64,000 nucleotides of DNA from Brevibacillus thermoruber 423 (GTDB taxonomy: Bacteria > Bacillota > Bacilli > Brevibacillales > Brevibacillaceae). Of this stretch, positions 54,124 through 63,116 are shown piece by piece. The stretch lies in the NCBI RefSeq assembly GCF_000454065.1, contig NZ_KE695650.1:349786-413785 (forward strand), written 5' to 3'. The notes under the pieces are model-generated. The model did no database searches, was not told where the DNA came from, and worked only from the letters and a program-made list of their open reading frames with translations. A program made the translations under genes and the position numbers. Within the stretch, counting starts at the first letter, position 1. Each line of letters begins with the position of its first letter.

Positions 54124-55902
54124 ATGATTAGTCAACTTTCCTGGAAAGTTGGAGGACAGCAAGGGGAGGGTATCGAGAGTACCGGTGAAATCTTCTCGAT
54201 GGCGATGAACCGGATGGGATACCATCTGTACAGCTATCGCCACTTCTCTTCCCGGATTAAGGGTGGACACACCAACAACAAGATTCGTGTGAGCACCAAA
54301 CCGATGCGCGCCATTTCCGACGATTTGGACATCCTCGTCGCGTTCGACCAGGAGACGATCGACTTCAACGCGCACGAACTGCGCGAAGGCGGCATCATCA
54401 TCGCGGACGCGAAATTCAATCCGAAACTGCCGGAAGGTTTGAAAGCGGTTCGCTTTTTGACGGTTCCGCTGACGGAAATTGCCGACGAGCTGGGAACGTC
54501 CCTGATGAAGAACATGGTGTCCATTGGTGCGTCTGCCGCAATCCTCGGCATTCCGGTGGAAAGCTTCCGCAACATTGTTGAAGACATGTTCCTCCGCAAA
54601 GGCGAAAAAGTGGTGGAAAAGAACATGGAAGCCATTCGCCGCGGATTTGACTACGTCAACGAACTGACGGGTGGACAACTCCCTGAATTCCAACTGGAGA
54701 AGGCTGACGGTCAAAAGCAGCTCTTCATGATCGGCAACGATGCGATCGCACTTGGCGCACTGGCAGCGGGTTGTCGTTTCATGCCGGCTTACCCGATCAC
54801 CCCGGCTTCCGAGATTATGGAATATCTCATCAAAAAACTGCCGAAGTTTGGCGGTACCGTTATCCAGACCGAAGACGAAATCGCGGCCATCACCATGGCG
54901 ATCGGCGCCAACTACGGCGGCGTGCGCGCCATGACCGCTTCCGCCGGCCCGGGTCTGTCCCTGATGATGGAAGCAATCGGTCTTGCCGGTATCACTGAAA
55001 CACCGGTTGTCATCGTGGACACCCAACGCGGCGGTCCGTCGACCGGTATGCCGACCAAACAAGAGCAATCCGACGTCAACGCCATGATCTACGGTACGCA
55101 TGGCGATATTCCGAAAGTGGTTATCGCGCCGAGCACGGTGGAAGAGTGCTTCTACGACACCGCCGAGGCGTTCAATATCGCGGAAGAATTCCAACTGCCG
55201 GTTATCGTGTTGACCGACCTGACACTGTCGCTGGGCAAACAGACGGTAACGCCGTTTGACTACAGCAAGGTGGAAATCCGCCGCGGCAAGCTGCTGGCTG
55301 GACAAGAACTGCCGCCGAAAGAGCAAAACGACTTGTTCAAGCGCTACGAAGTGACCGAAGATGGCGTTTCTCCGCGCGTGCTGCCGGGTCAAAAATACGG
55401 CCTGCACCACGTGACAGGGGTCGAGCACGATCAAACCGGTCGTCCGTCCGAAAACGCCGCAAACCGCGTGCAGCAAATGGATAAACGGATGCGCAAGCTG
55501 GACGGCGTGCTGAAATCCTTCAAAAACCCGATCACCTTTGACTCTCCTCATGAAGAAGCCGATGTGCTGATCGTGGGCATCAACTCCACCATTGGCACGA
55601 TCCAGGAAGCGAAAGGTCGTCTGGAACAAGAAGGCGTAAAAGTGAACCACGCACAAATCCGCCTGATCCATCCGTTCCCGGCCGAACTGCTGAAGCCGTA
55701 CGTGGAAAAAGCAAAACAAGTAATCGTGGTGGAACACAACGCGCAGGCGCAGGTGGCCAACCTGATCAAACTGCACGTTGGACACGCAGAAAAAATCAAA
55801 TCCGTGCTGAAATACGACGGAAACCCGTTCTTGCCGAAGGAAATCTATACCGAAGTTAAGGGGCTGATTAAACATGGCGACTATGAAAGAGTTTCGCAAT
55901 AA
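54124..55902 (+). CDS. 2-oxoacid:ferredoxin oxidoreductase subunit alpha (gamma-alpha fusion)
   Basis: A 592-residue subunit with an N-terminal gamma domain (about 1-190, WKVGGQQGEGIESTGE) fused to the alpha domain (about 195-590), which begins AAGCRFMPAYPITPASE and contains QTEDEIAAITMAIGANYGG. With the beta subunit it decarboxylates a 2-oxoacid such as 2-oxoglutarate or pyruvate with CoA and reduces ferredoxin. It belongs to the two-subunit Kor-type found in aerobic Bacillales beside spoVS; the substrate is not certain. Confidence 0.9.
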   Translation: MISQLSWKVGGQQGEGIESTGEIFSMAMNRMGYHLYSYRHFSSRIKGGHTNNKIRVSTKPMRAISDDLDILVAFDQETIDFNAHELREGGIIIADAKFNPKLPEGLKAVRFLTVPLTEIADELGTSLMKNMVSIGASAAILGIPVESFRNIVEDMFLRKGEKVVEKNMEAIRRGFDYVNELTGGQLPEFQLEKADGQKQLFMIGNDAIALGALAAGCRFMPAYPITPASEIMEYLIKKLPKFGGTVIQTEDEIAAITMAIGANYGGVRAMTASAGPGLSLMMEAIGLAGITETPVVIVDTQRGGPSTGMPTKQEQSDVNAMIYGTHGDIPKVVIAPSTVEECFYDTAEAFNIAEEFQLPVIVLTDLTLSLGKQTVTPFDYSKVEIRRGKLLAGQELPPKEQNDLFKRYEVTEDGVSPRVLPGQKYGLHHVTGVEHDQTGRPSENAANRVQQMDKRMRKLDGVLKSFKNPITFDSPHEEADVLIVGINSTIGTIQEAKGRLEQEGVKVNHAQIRLIHPFPAELLKPYVEKAKQVIVVEHNAQAQVANLIKLHVGHAEKIKSVLKYDGNPFLPKEIYTEVKGLIKHGDYERVSQ

Positions 55903-56740
55903 CGTAAAGCCGAACTGGTGCCCGGGCTGTGGTGACTTCTCCGTACAGGCGGCCATTCAACGCGCCGCTGCCAACGTAGGCCTGGAACCGGAACAACTGG
56001 CGGTCGTTTCGGGTATTGGATGCTCCGGTCGTATTTCCGGCTACATTAACTGCTACGGATTCCACGGCGTACACGGCCGCGCCCTGCCGATCGCGCAAGG
56101 GCTGAAAATGGCAAACCGCGAACTGACGGTCATTGCCGCCGGCGGTGACGGCGACGGTTTCGCCATCGGGATGGGCCACACGGTTCACGCCATTCGCCGC
56201 AACATGGACATCACCTACATCGTGATGGACAACCAAATCTACGGTCTGACCAAAGGGCAAACCTCTCCGCGTTCCGCGACCGGTTTTGTGACCAAGTCCA
56301 CACCGGCCGGTTCCATCGAGTCGGCGATCTCGCCGGTTGAGCTGGCGCTGTCCGTGGGCGCGACGTTTGTTGCCCAATCCTTCTCCAGCGACCTGAAAGG
56401 CTTGACCGAACTGATCGAGATGGGGATCAAGCACAAAGGCTTCTCCCTGATCAACGTGTTCAGCCCGTGTGTCACCTACAACAAGGTGAACACTTACGAC
56501 TGGTTCAAGGAAAACATCGTACCGGTGGAAACCATCGAAGGGTACGATCCGCATGACCGCATCAAGGCCATGTCCTACTCCATGCAGTACAAAGGCCTGA
56601 TCACCGGTCTGATCTACCAAAACACCGAACAAAAATCTTACGAGCAGCTGGTTCCGGGCTTCAAGGAAGAAGCGCTGGCCAACCAAGACCTCCGCATCTC
56701 CGACGAAGACTTCGCCAAACTGGTTGCGGAATTTGCGTAA
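55874..56740 (+). CDS. 2-oxoacid:ferredoxin oxidoreductase subunit beta
   Basis: The 288-residue thiamine-diphosphate-binding subunit. Probable 4Fe-4S ligands are Cys16 and Cys19 in NWCPGCGDF, Cys50 in GIGCSGR and a cysteine in FSPCVTYN near residue 200. The TPP motif is GDGDGF at residues 91-96 and a following MDNQIYGLTKGQ. ATG 55874 lies 29 bases inside the alpha gene, so translation is coupled; ATG 55883 is an alternative. Confidence 0.92.
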   Translation: MATMKEFRNNVKPNWCPGCGDFSVQAAIQRAAANVGLEPEQLAVVSGIGCSGRISGYINCYGFHGVHGRALPIAQGLKMANRELTVIAAGGDGDGFAIGMGHTVHAIRRNMDITYIVMDNQIYGLTKGQTSPRSATGFVTKSTPAGSIESAISPVELALSVGATFVAQSFSSDLKGLTELIEMGIKHKGFSLINVFSPCVTYNKVNTYDWFKENIVPVETIEGYDPHDRIKAMSYSMQYKGLITGLIYQNTEQKSYEQLVPGFKEEALANQDLRISDEDFAKLVAEFA

Positions 56741-56759
56741 GCAGCACAAACGAAAGCGA

Positions 56760-56789
56760 AAAACCTCTCCCGCGCGGAGAGGTTTTTTT
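56760..56789. terminator. Terminator between convergent genes
   Basis: AAAACCTCTCC (56760-56770) pairs with GGAGAGGTTTT (56776-56786) around CGCGC, with T on one side and A on the other. It can serve the oxidoreductase operon (+) and the YkvI-like gene (-). Confidence 0.88.
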
Positions 56790-56824
56790 GTCGGGGATGT
56801 TGTCCATGCGCGGCCCGGCAGCGT

Positions 56825-57862
56825 TCAGATGGAGCGGTTCCACACCTGGCGGATAAACAGCATGAACAAAAACAGCACGACAAGCTGGCCGAACAGCGGA
56901 TAGAGGAAGCGCAAAAGCGGCCCGAATCCGATGAAGCTGACGGCGTAGCAGACGAGCAGAATGCCGAACACCACTACCGGTCTTCGCAGGCGGGTCGCCT
57001 TTTTCAACTGTTCCGACAAGCCGAAGACATTGGCGGCCAGCGTCGAAAAAATCTCGGCGTACACCAGCAGGGAAAAGAGAAACGGAATCCCCTTGCCCAC
57101 GCTCTGCAGGAGGGCGATCATCGGCATGTCCGCTTCGCCGATTCCCGGCATTCCCACCGACAGGGAGGCGTACGCCAACAGCAAGAGGATGCCGATGCCT
57201 GTTCCTCCCAAAATGCCTCCCCAAATCAGCGGCCGTTCGCTCTCGCTCTGCCTGCCGATCGGCACCAACACCGCTTGTGTCAGCGACACGTTTAAGGCAA
57301 CATAGTAGAGAGGAGAGCTGAGCCAGACCCACGGACGGATGCTCTCCACCTGCGGGCCGCTGTCGTTCCACGGCTGCGTGTACAGAAACACGAGAAAGGT
57401 GAAGCCGATCAGCAGGGGAACGAAGAGACTGTTGACCGAGTGAATGGCAAACAATCCTTTTCGCGCCACGAGAAAGATCATCAGCATGCTGAGCCAGATG
57501 CCCACCTGCGGCGACAGGCGGAACGATTCCCAGAAGATCGCTCCCGTGGCGGCCAGCATGACGGACGTGGTGCCGAACAGGACGGTAAGCAGGAGTGTGT
57601 TGAACAAGGTGCCGATGGGCCGTCCGAACAAGTAGGTGCTCACGTCCTGATACGAGTCGGCCTGAATCCGGTAGGCCACCACCATGATGCGCACCCCCGC
57701 CCACACGAACAGCAGCGAGGCGAGCAAAATGCCGATGAAGCCCTGCGTGCCGTACCGGACAAAAAATTCCACGATCTCTTTTCCCGAGGCAAAACCGGCG
57801 CCCACCACCGTACCGATATACGTAAAGGCGATTTGCAGTGCGGCTTTCCATGATTGCTGCAT
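56825..57862 (-). CDS. YkvI-family membrane protein (LeuT-fold transporter-like)
   Basis: A 345-residue integral membrane protein with about ten hydrophobic segments. The N terminus FTYIGTVVGAGFASGKEIVEFF is the GxGFASG motif of YkvI-type proteins, related to amino acid/sodium symporters with a LeuT fold. Substrate unknown. ATG on the minus strand at 57862 follows AGGAGG. Divergent from the next gene with 52 bases between the starts, so promoters must be close or overlapping. Confidence 0.85.
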   Translation of the reverse strand: MQQSWKAALQIAFTYIGTVVGAGFASGKEIVEFFVRYGTQGFIGILLASLLFVWAGVRIMVVAYRIQADSYQDVSTYLFGRPIGTLFNTLLLTVLFGTTSVMLAATGAIFWESFRLSPQVGIWLSMLMIFLVARKGLFAIHSVNSLFVPLLIGFTFLVFLYTQPWNDSGPQVESIRPWVWLSSPLYYVALNVSLTQAVLVPIGRQSESERPLIWGGILGGTGIGILLLLAYASLSVGMPGIGEADMPMIALLQSVGKGIPFLFSLLVYAEIFSTLAANVFGLSEQLKKATRLRRPVVVFGILLVCYAVSFIGFGPLLRFLYPLFGQLVVLFLFMLFIRQVWNRSI

Positions 57863-57914
57863 GTCAAACCTCCTGTCCCACTTAGTTCATCCTATGAAAG
57901 GAAGCGATGTGAAT

Positions 57915-58664
57915 ATGCTGGTTACCGTGTTGGGCTTTCAGTCGCCGTATCCGGGTCCCGGCGGCGCCACCCCCGGGTATCTGGTACAAACCGATCACTC
58001 CACCCTGCTGCTCGACTGCGGCAGCGGCGTGCTGGCCAAGTTGGGAGAGATGCTCCCGATTTACAAGCTGGATGCGCTCCTGGTGTCCCATTTTCATCAC
58101 GATCATGTGGCCGATGTCGGGGTTCTGCAGTACGGATTGATGGTCCATCAACTGTCTGGCGAGCGCTCGCCCGATCAGCCGCTGCCGATCTACGCGCCGG
58201 GACAGCCGGCGGAAAAAGCGGCAGGGCTCACCTACCGGGAAGCGACCCGCCTGGTTCCCGTAGACGAGAGTTCGCATGTGACGGTGGGGGACGTGCGGAT
58301 CAGCTTTCTGCGCACGGACCACGGAAATGGGGACCCCTGCTATGCCATGCGGCTGGAAGCAGGAGGAAAAACGCTGGTATACGGGGCCGACAGCGGACCG
58401 GAGACGCCGTGGGATCCGTTTGCCCGGCAGGCCGATCTGTTTATTTGCGAGGGAACTTTCCTGGAGCGTAACAAGCCGGCGCAGCCCAACGGTCACCTCT
58501 CCGTGCGGCAGGCGGCGCAGGTGGCGGAAACGCTGGCCTGCCGGTCGCTGTTGATTACCCATCTGTTTCCTGCATACACGGAGGAGGAAGTGCGGGCGGA
58601 AGCAGATGCGTACCGGACGGGTACGTGTCACATCGCCCGGTTCGGCCTGCAAATCCGGCTCTAA
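57915..58664 (+). CDS. MBL-fold metallo-hydrolase (YhfI-like)
   Basis: A 249-residue metallo-beta-lactamase-fold protein resembling B. subtilis YhfI and tRNase Z-type enzymes. HFHHDH at residues 59-64 is the zinc motif; TDHGNGDPC, YGADSGP and LITHLFP provide further ligands. ATG 57915 has AAAGGAAG ten bases upstream. Substrate unknown. Followed by the methyltransferase gene after 25 bases. Confidence 0.87.
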   Translation: MLVTVLGFQSPYPGPGGATPGYLVQTDHSTLLLDCGSGVLAKLGEMLPIYKLDALLVSHFHHDHVADVGVLQYGLMVHQLSGERSPDQPLPIYAPGQPAEKAAGLTYREATRLVPVDESSHVTVGDVRISFLRTDHGNGDPCYAMRLEAGGKTLVYGADSGPETPWDPFARQADLFICEGTFLERNKPAQPNGHLSVRQAAQVAETLACRSLLITHLFPAYTEEEVRAEADAYRTGTCHIARFGLQIRL

Positions 58665-58689
58665 TGCAAGACGAGAGGAGTGATTGGCG

Positions 58690-59253
58690 TTGTTCCCCAA
58701 TGTATTGGAGGTAGCACGAAAATTGATTCGCGAACGCGTCGGCGAGGGAGAGACGGTCATCGACGCGACGATGGGAAACGGCAACGACACCCTGTTCCTC
58801 GCCCAACTGGTCGGGGAAACGGGGAGAGTCATCGCCTACGACATTCAGCCGCTCGCCATGGAAAAGACCCGGCAGCGCCTGGAGCGGGAAGGAGTGCTGC
58901 AGCGGGTTCAGCTTCAACTGGCCAGCCACGAGGAGATGGCCAACCTGGATGTTTCCGCGGGGGCGATCATGTTCAACCTCGGGTACCTGCCCGGCGGTGA
59001 CAAGGAAATCACGACGCAGGCGGCCAGCACGGTCCGGGCGATTGAAGCGGGGCTAAAGATCCTGCGGCCGGGCGGGATCATGACCGTGATGATTTACTGG
59101 GGCCACCCTGCCGGCCAGGTGGAAAAAGAGGCGGTGGAGGCGTACTGCCAGACGCTCAGTCAGTTGGATTATCTGGTGTTGAAGTACCAGTACATCAACC
59201 AGCAGAACCAGGCGCCGTTCCTGCTGGCGATTGAGCGGCGGCCGGTTACCTAG
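58690..59253 (+). CDS. Class I SAM-dependent methyltransferase (YtqB-like)
   Basis: A 187-residue Rossmann-fold methyltransferase of the rRNA-methylase/YtqB family. SAM motif I is DATMGNGNDT at about 24-33, with the acidic residue in VIAYDIQP; the MFNLGYLPGGDK motif is characteristic of the family. Reported relatives methylate a tRNA wobble uridine derivative. TTG 58690 chosen with AGGAG nine bases upstream; TTG 58684 is too close. Confidence 0.88.
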   Translation: MFPNVLEVARKLIRERVGEGETVIDATMGNGNDTLFLAQLVGETGRVIAYDIQPLAMEKTRQRLEREGVLQRVQLQLASHEEMANLDVSAGAIMFNLGYLPGGDKEITTQAASTVRAIEAGLKILRPGGIMTVMIYWGHPAGQVEKEAVEAYCQTLSQLDYLVLKYQYINQQNQAPFLLAIERRPVT

Positions 59254-59395
59254 AAGCGCGTCATTGCGTTTCCCGGGCAAGCGCAGAATGCGACAGCGGT
59301 GACGACGCGCGAAAAATCGTGTCGCCCGGCTGTCGGACGGGTGCGCCCCACCGGCTCCATTCCCCTGTGTTGTGCTTCGGATGAGCAAAAATAGG

Positions 59396-59412
59396 CACGC
59401 GCTTGCCGCGTG
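59396..59412 (+). repeat. Perfect hairpin upstream of the YheC-like gene
   Basis: CACGCG (59396-59401) and CGCGTG (59407-59412) around CTTGC, 45 bases before the start codon and without a T tract. It could be a protein-binding site or an mRNA fold. No clear promoter was recognised in 59254-59457. Confidence 0.4.
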
Positions 59413-59457
59413 TGATTCATATCAATAGGATGAGGAATGGCAGCAAGGGGGATAACC

Positions 59458-60567
59458 GTGGACCGAGTTGGCATCATGTTGGATTGGGCTGTCATGCAGA
59501 GCGGTATCAGAGGCGACAAGTCTTACGAACGTCTTCCCTATTACGTGGAGATTGGAAAGGAACTGGGAATGGAGCCGGTCTTTTTTCATCCGCGCCATGT
59601 GCGGTCCGGCGGACAGATGGTGCTGGGCCACTTTTGGAACGGAAGCCGATTGGTTCCCCGGCTGGTGAAGGTGCCGAGGGTGATCCACAACCGCGTGCTG
59701 ACCGGAGACGGCCGGGCCCGGGCCACGATCCGCCGGCTGAGCAGGACGCGCACCGTGTTTAACGGTCTGGTGGTGAGGGACAAATGGAAGGTGCACCAGA
59801 TGCTGTGGAAAAATCGGGCCATCCGCGCCTATTTGCCGCATACGGTTCCGTTCACGCCAGAGAAGCTCCAGACCTTTTTGGACCGGTACCGGACGGTGTA
59901 CGTCAAACCGACGATCGGTTCGGTGGGGATTGGCGTTGTCCGCATTGAACGGCACGGAGACGCCTACAGGTTCATCGCTTCCAGACGAAAGAGAACCTTT
60001 TCCCGCAAGAGGCTGATAGCGGAAGCGGCCAGGTGGGTGGGAAACAGGCGGTTTTTGGTTCAGCAGGGGGTTCCGCTTGCCCGCTACCAAGGCAAGACGT
60101 TTGACATCCGCGTGTCGGTGCAGAAGAACGGAGAACGGGAGTGGACGGTAAGCGGGCTGGTGGCCAAAGTGGCCAACCGGGCAAACAAATTGAGCAATCT
60201 GGCTCGCGGCGGACGTGCCGTCCCCTTGTCGCAGGCCCTGGAGCCGCTGTTCACCGCCGAGCAGCAGAAAGAGGTGGTCGAGCGGATTAAACAGGCGGCT
60301 GTCGAGATTGCCAGACAGTATCAACACCACTTTCCGTCGCTGGCCGATCTGGGAATGGACATGGGCATCGACAGGCAGGGCCACCCGTACCTGATTGAGG
60401 TAAACGTGCGGGATCAGCGGTATTCGTTTTACAAAGCGGGAGAGCTGGCCATGTTCAAGCAGACCTACCGCCATCCGATGGAATACGCCCGCTCCCTGCT
60501 TGCCGAGAAGGGGAGGGGCAGGCGGACACGTCCGCAAAGCAAGCAGACCTGGGCCGGAGTGGGCTAG
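59458..60567 (+). CDS. YheC/YheD family protein (ATP-grasp)
   Basis: A 369-residue protein of the YheC/YheD family (endospore coat-associated). It has an N-terminal domain ending near residue 110 and a C-terminal ATP-grasp-like domain (about 125-360) with YVKPTIGSVGIGVVRIE, RFLVQQGVPL, FDIRVSVQKN and the metal-binding DLGMDMGIDRQGHPYLIEVNVRD. The B. subtilis members are sporulation-associated. GTG 59458 follows AAGGGG. Substrate unknown. Confidence 0.87.
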   Translation: MDRVGIMLDWAVMQSGIRGDKSYERLPYYVEIGKELGMEPVFFHPRHVRSGGQMVLGHFWNGSRLVPRLVKVPRVIHNRVLTGDGRARATIRRLSRTRTVFNGLVVRDKWKVHQMLWKNRAIRAYLPHTVPFTPEKLQTFLDRYRTVYVKPTIGSVGIGVVRIERHGDAYRFIASRRKRTFSRKRLIAEAARWVGNRRFLVQQGVPLARYQGKTFDIRVSVQKNGEREWTVSGLVAKVANRANKLSNLARGGRAVPLSQALEPLFTAEQQKEVVERIKQAAVEIARQYQHHFPSLADLGMDMGIDRQGHPYLIEVNVRDQRYSFYKAGELAMFKQTYRHPMEYARSLLAEKGRGRRTRPQSKQTWAGVG

Positions 60568-60610
60568 GTCTGCTTTTTCATGCGCAGAGGCGGAAATCAT
60601 CCGCTTTTCT
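60541..60610. terminator. Terminator region between the convergent YheC-like and CbpB-like genes
   Basis: AAGCAGACCT (60541-60550) pairs with AGGTCTGCTT (60566-60575) and is followed by TTT; a second hairpin GCGGA/TCCGC (60590-60594 with 60600-60604) is followed by TTTTCTTTTT. The first stem contains the YheC-like stop codon. Confidence 0.8.
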
Positions 60611-60612
60611 TT

Positions 60613-61083
60613 TTATGTACGGTCGGTGGATTGGTTTTCCGCCGCGGGGTAGGGGAGGTTGCGGAAGTGGCGGTAGAGGACTGCGAGGATCGACCTGCGG
60701 GTCAGGATGCCCTGGAAGATGCCGTTTTCGTCCTCGATGCAGATAAACGGATGATTGATGGACATCTCCAACGCCTTGAGAAACGCATCCGACTCTTTCA
60801 TGCGGGGGACTTTGGTGTTCATGACTTCATCGACGGTATGTTCGGACAGCTTTTCGTATTCAAATCGTTCGAGTCCCAATATCTTGTTGACGATCATTGT
60901 GGTGCTGATCTGGCCGTGCAGCCGGTAGGAGTGGTCCAGTACGGGTACGGCGGAATATCCGGTTTTGGTAAGCACAAGCAGCGCGTGTTCCAGCGAGTTG
61001 CCCAACTGCACGTGGGCCACCTTGGTCGAAGCGATGACCAGTTCGTTGATTTTGGTGTGCAGCAATTGCCCATCCTGCTTCAA
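60613..61083 (-). CDS. cbpB: CBS-domain protein, CbpB/DarB-like (c-di-AMP receptor family)
   Basis: A 156-residue protein of two CBS domains. Segments VAHVQLGNSLEHALLVLTKTGY, VLDHSYRLHG and EVMNTKVPR closely match B. subtilis CbpB (DarB/YkuL), which binds cyclic di-AMP and signals to Rel and pyruvate carboxylase. c-di-AMP binding here is inferred from family similarity. TTG at 61083 (minus strand) lies eight bases after AGGTGG; much longer frames extend into the neighbouring gene and lack support. Confidence 0.88.
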   Translation of the reverse strand: MKQDGQLLHTKINELVIASTKVAHVQLGNSLEHALLVLTKTGYSAVPVLDHSYRLHGQISTTMIVNKILGLERFEYEKLSEHTVDEVMNTKVPRMKESDAFLKALEMSINHPFICIEDENGIFQGILTRRSILAVLYRHFRNLPYPAAENQSTDRT

Positions 61084-61181
61084 ACAATCCACCACCTTTT
61101 TTCGTCTCTGACGGCACGGCAGTACCGCCCGTGGTTCACTTCTATGATACCGTATGGGTGGAGCGTACGGTAGCCCCGCAC

Positions 61182-61207
61182 AAAAAAAGCCCGGCGGAAT
61201 GCCGAGC
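61182..61207 (-). terminator. Minus-strand intrinsic terminator ahead of the CbpB-like gene
   Basis: Read on the minus strand: GCTCGGC (61207-61201), loop, GCCGGGC (61195-61189) with one G-T pair, then seven T (61188-61182). It lies 99 bases upstream of cbpB. The rest of 61084-61362 shows no gene I can support. Confidence 0.7.
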
Positions 61208-61362
61208 AATCGATCGAGGTGGGGAACAAGTCGTCCCTGTTCGTAGTATGAACGATGGACGCGTGCCTTACACGGGGCGTTTGCTGGATAGACGTGTAAC
61301 CTTTTGCCTGGTTCCATCGTATTACCAGTGGACCCCTTTTGTATGCAAGGAGTTGGATACCC

Positions 61363-62046
61363 ATGCGTAAACCCATCTGGGGTGCGGTCGCCTTGATGAT
61401 GCTGGTTTTGGCCGGACTTGGGCTGTTGGCCGGCCGGCTGCTGATCAAGCCGGCCGGCCACTCGGAGCAGGCATCGGGCGCGTCGGCTGTCCCCGCGTGG
61501 ATGGTGGAGGACATGCGCGAACGGCTGGACGCCTCGCTCCGCTCCCGCGTGATGCCGGAACGAGTGCATGTCATGACGCTGCCGCCGGATACACAGGACC
61601 AGCCGGCTTCTCTCCCCGCCGATCTGGCCGGTTCTGTCACGCTGGACGGTGAGAAAGGCTTGTTCGTCGTGTACGCCAGCGGGGAGGGAGGCTATCGGGC
61701 CGCCTACAGCAAGGCGGAGCCCCTCTTCAGTCTCCAGTACGCAGGCGGCGGATACCTGGTGGTGACGACGGTGAAACCGGCGAGCGGCGGTCAGGAGCGC
61801 GTGCTGTACGTCCTGCGGAAAACGGCGTCCGGCTATCGGGAAGTGTGGAGCGGCATGGCCCACCGGCATAAACAGGGAGAGACGACGGAACTGCTGGACG
61901 GAACCGTTCAAATTGACCCCATGCGCCACACGATGATCTATTTTCGTCTGGAGCGCACGCTTGACCAAACCGGCCTCTCCCGGATGGAAAAAAGCTCTTA
62001 CGAACTCTTGCGCTACAATGAGCGGACACACCGTTTCGAAAAGTGA
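61363..62046 (+). CDS. Membrane-anchored protein of unknown function
   Basis: A 227-residue protein not recognised. Residues 7-28 are a hydrophobic segment with basic flanks, giving an anchored extracellular protein or a signal peptide without a clear cleavage site. The rest has strands such as LFVVYASGEGGYRAAYSKAE and GGYLVVTTVKPASGG, so a beta-rich extracytoplasmic domain is probable. ATG 61363 has AAGGAG upstream and a terminator downstream, indicating a single-gene unit. Confidence 0.75.
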   Translation: MRKPIWGAVALMMLVLAGLGLLAGRLLIKPAGHSEQASGASAVPAWMVEDMRERLDASLRSRVMPERVHVMTLPPDTQDQPASLPADLAGSVTLDGEKGLFVVYASGEGGYRAAYSKAEPLFSLQYAGGGYLVVTTVKPASGGQERVLYVLRKTASGYREVWSGMAHRHKQGETTELLDGTVQIDPMRHTMIYFRLERTLDQTGLSRMEKSSYELLRYNERTHRFEK

Positions 62047-62055
62047 CGCCAATCG

Positions 62056-62085
62056 AAAGCGCCTCTCCTCGTGAGGCGCTTTTTT
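62056..62085. terminator. Terminator between the unknown protein and lipL
   Basis: AAAGCGCCTC (62056-62065) pairs with GAGGCGCTTT (62073-62082), followed by T. It can act in both directions between the convergent genes. Confidence 0.88.
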
Positions 62086-62109
62086 CGCTGTGTAAAGCAT
62101 GAAGGGTGA

Positions 62110-62952
62110 TCAGCCGGGCAAACGCCAGTCGGGCCGAATCAGTTCGTCCGCCGTGAAAGCGAACAACCCCAACCGTTCGGCGAGATGGTGCTGGGATTCG
62201 TCCATCAGTGATTCCGGCACGGCAAACGGGGCGGGGCTGATCGGCCACTCCCTGCGGATGGCGGCCAGCAGGCGTTCCTTGACGTCTGGGACGGTAACGG
62301 CGCGGCCGGTCAAACCGGCGATGCTGCCCACGGTGCTCCCGTCGATGAAGGGAATCGGACGGTGTTTGTCCATGTCGACGAGGCCGGCTTCCGCGTAAAA
62401 GCGTTCCATCCACGCGCCGCGCGGCTGTTCCTCGACGTTGATGCACAACTGCAGGATGGACCCGAAGCGGGTGCGCCGTTGCGCCATGCCGCCGATTTTT
62501 TTGCCGCGAATCGAGAAGTCGTATTCGCCCGCGCAGTAGGAACCGGTCACCTCGCCAAACTGCATGTCGCCGTACTCGCGCAATCCCACGTGCAGCATCT
62601 GGGCGACAAATCGGAAAAAAGCGTCGATCGCAATCGACGTGTCGGGCAGCAGACAGGCGAGGTTGAGCACGCCCGCGTCCAGCGGCACACAGGCTCCTCC
62701 GGACGAGCGCAGGACGCAGCCGAAGCCCTCCTGACCAAACCGGCGCAGCGCCTGTTCCAGCCGCGGCAGCTTGGCGTCGCGGCGCCCCAGGTAAAGCGCT
62801 TTGTCGTACACCCAGAGATGGATGACGGGTTGGGCGTCTTCCCGGTTCATGCCGGCGGCCAGCGCTTCGTCGCGGATCAGCGGCTCCAGCGGACTGTCCC
62901 GATAGACACCGGAATCCATCCAACGGAACGGCTGAGTAACGGAAAATGTCAT
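62110..62952 (-). CDS. lipL: Octanoyl-[GcvH]:protein N-octanoyltransferase (LipL-like)
   Basis: A 280-residue lipoate-ligase-fold protein. The [17 protein letters not shown] and [22 protein letters not shown] motifs match LipL (B. subtilis YwfL), which moves octanoate/lipoate from GcvH to E2 subunits. Cys140 is the probable catalytic thiol. Length equals the B. subtilis protein. ATG at 62952 on the minus strand follows GGAAGGAG. A LipM or LplJ assignment is less likely given the motif set. Confidence 0.88.
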   Translation of the reverse strand: MTFSVTQPFRWMDSGVYRDSPLEPLIRDEALAAGMNREDAQPVIHLWVYDKALYLGRRDAKLPRLEQALRRFGQEGFGCVLRSSGGACVPLDAGVLNLACLLPDTSIAIDAFFRFVAQMLHVGLREYGDMQFGEVTGSYCAGEYDFSIRGKKIGGMAQRRTRFGSILQLCINVEEQPRGAWMERFYAEAGLVDMDKHRPIPFIDGSTVGSIAGLTGRAVTVPDVKERLLAAIRREWPISPAPFAVPESLMDESQHHLAERLGLFAFTADELIRPDWRLPG

Positions 62953-63050
62953 AAAAAACTCCTTCCCCGGTCAAGAATCGCTACCATTATACAACTGAAC
63001 CTTGTTCATTTCTAGTGATCCGCCCCGCGGCATGTTTGCCGGGAAAGAAA

Positions 63051-63109
63051 AAAGACCGCTTCCCGTCAGGGGGCCGTTATCCGGCCGTCCTGCCGACGGA
63101 AGCGGTGTC
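63051..63109 (-). terminator. Intrinsic terminator of the SLH-protein gene
   Basis: On the minus strand the arm at 63109-63095 pairs with that at 63067-63054 (GACCGCTTCCCGTC on the + strand), followed by six T. Confidence 0.82.
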
Positions 63110-63116
63110 TGTTTCG

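Noticed and set aside
61182..61362. T-box or cyclic-di-AMP riboswitch upstream of cbpB
   Set aside because: I looked for the T-box GGTGG core and for ydaO-type conserved blocks and found neither.
61084..62100. N-terminal extension of the CbpB-like protein to 495 residues on the minus strand
   Set aside because: The extension lies opposite a better gene (61363-62046) and crosses a minus-strand terminator; the TTG at 61083 has a good ribosome-binding site and gives the family length.
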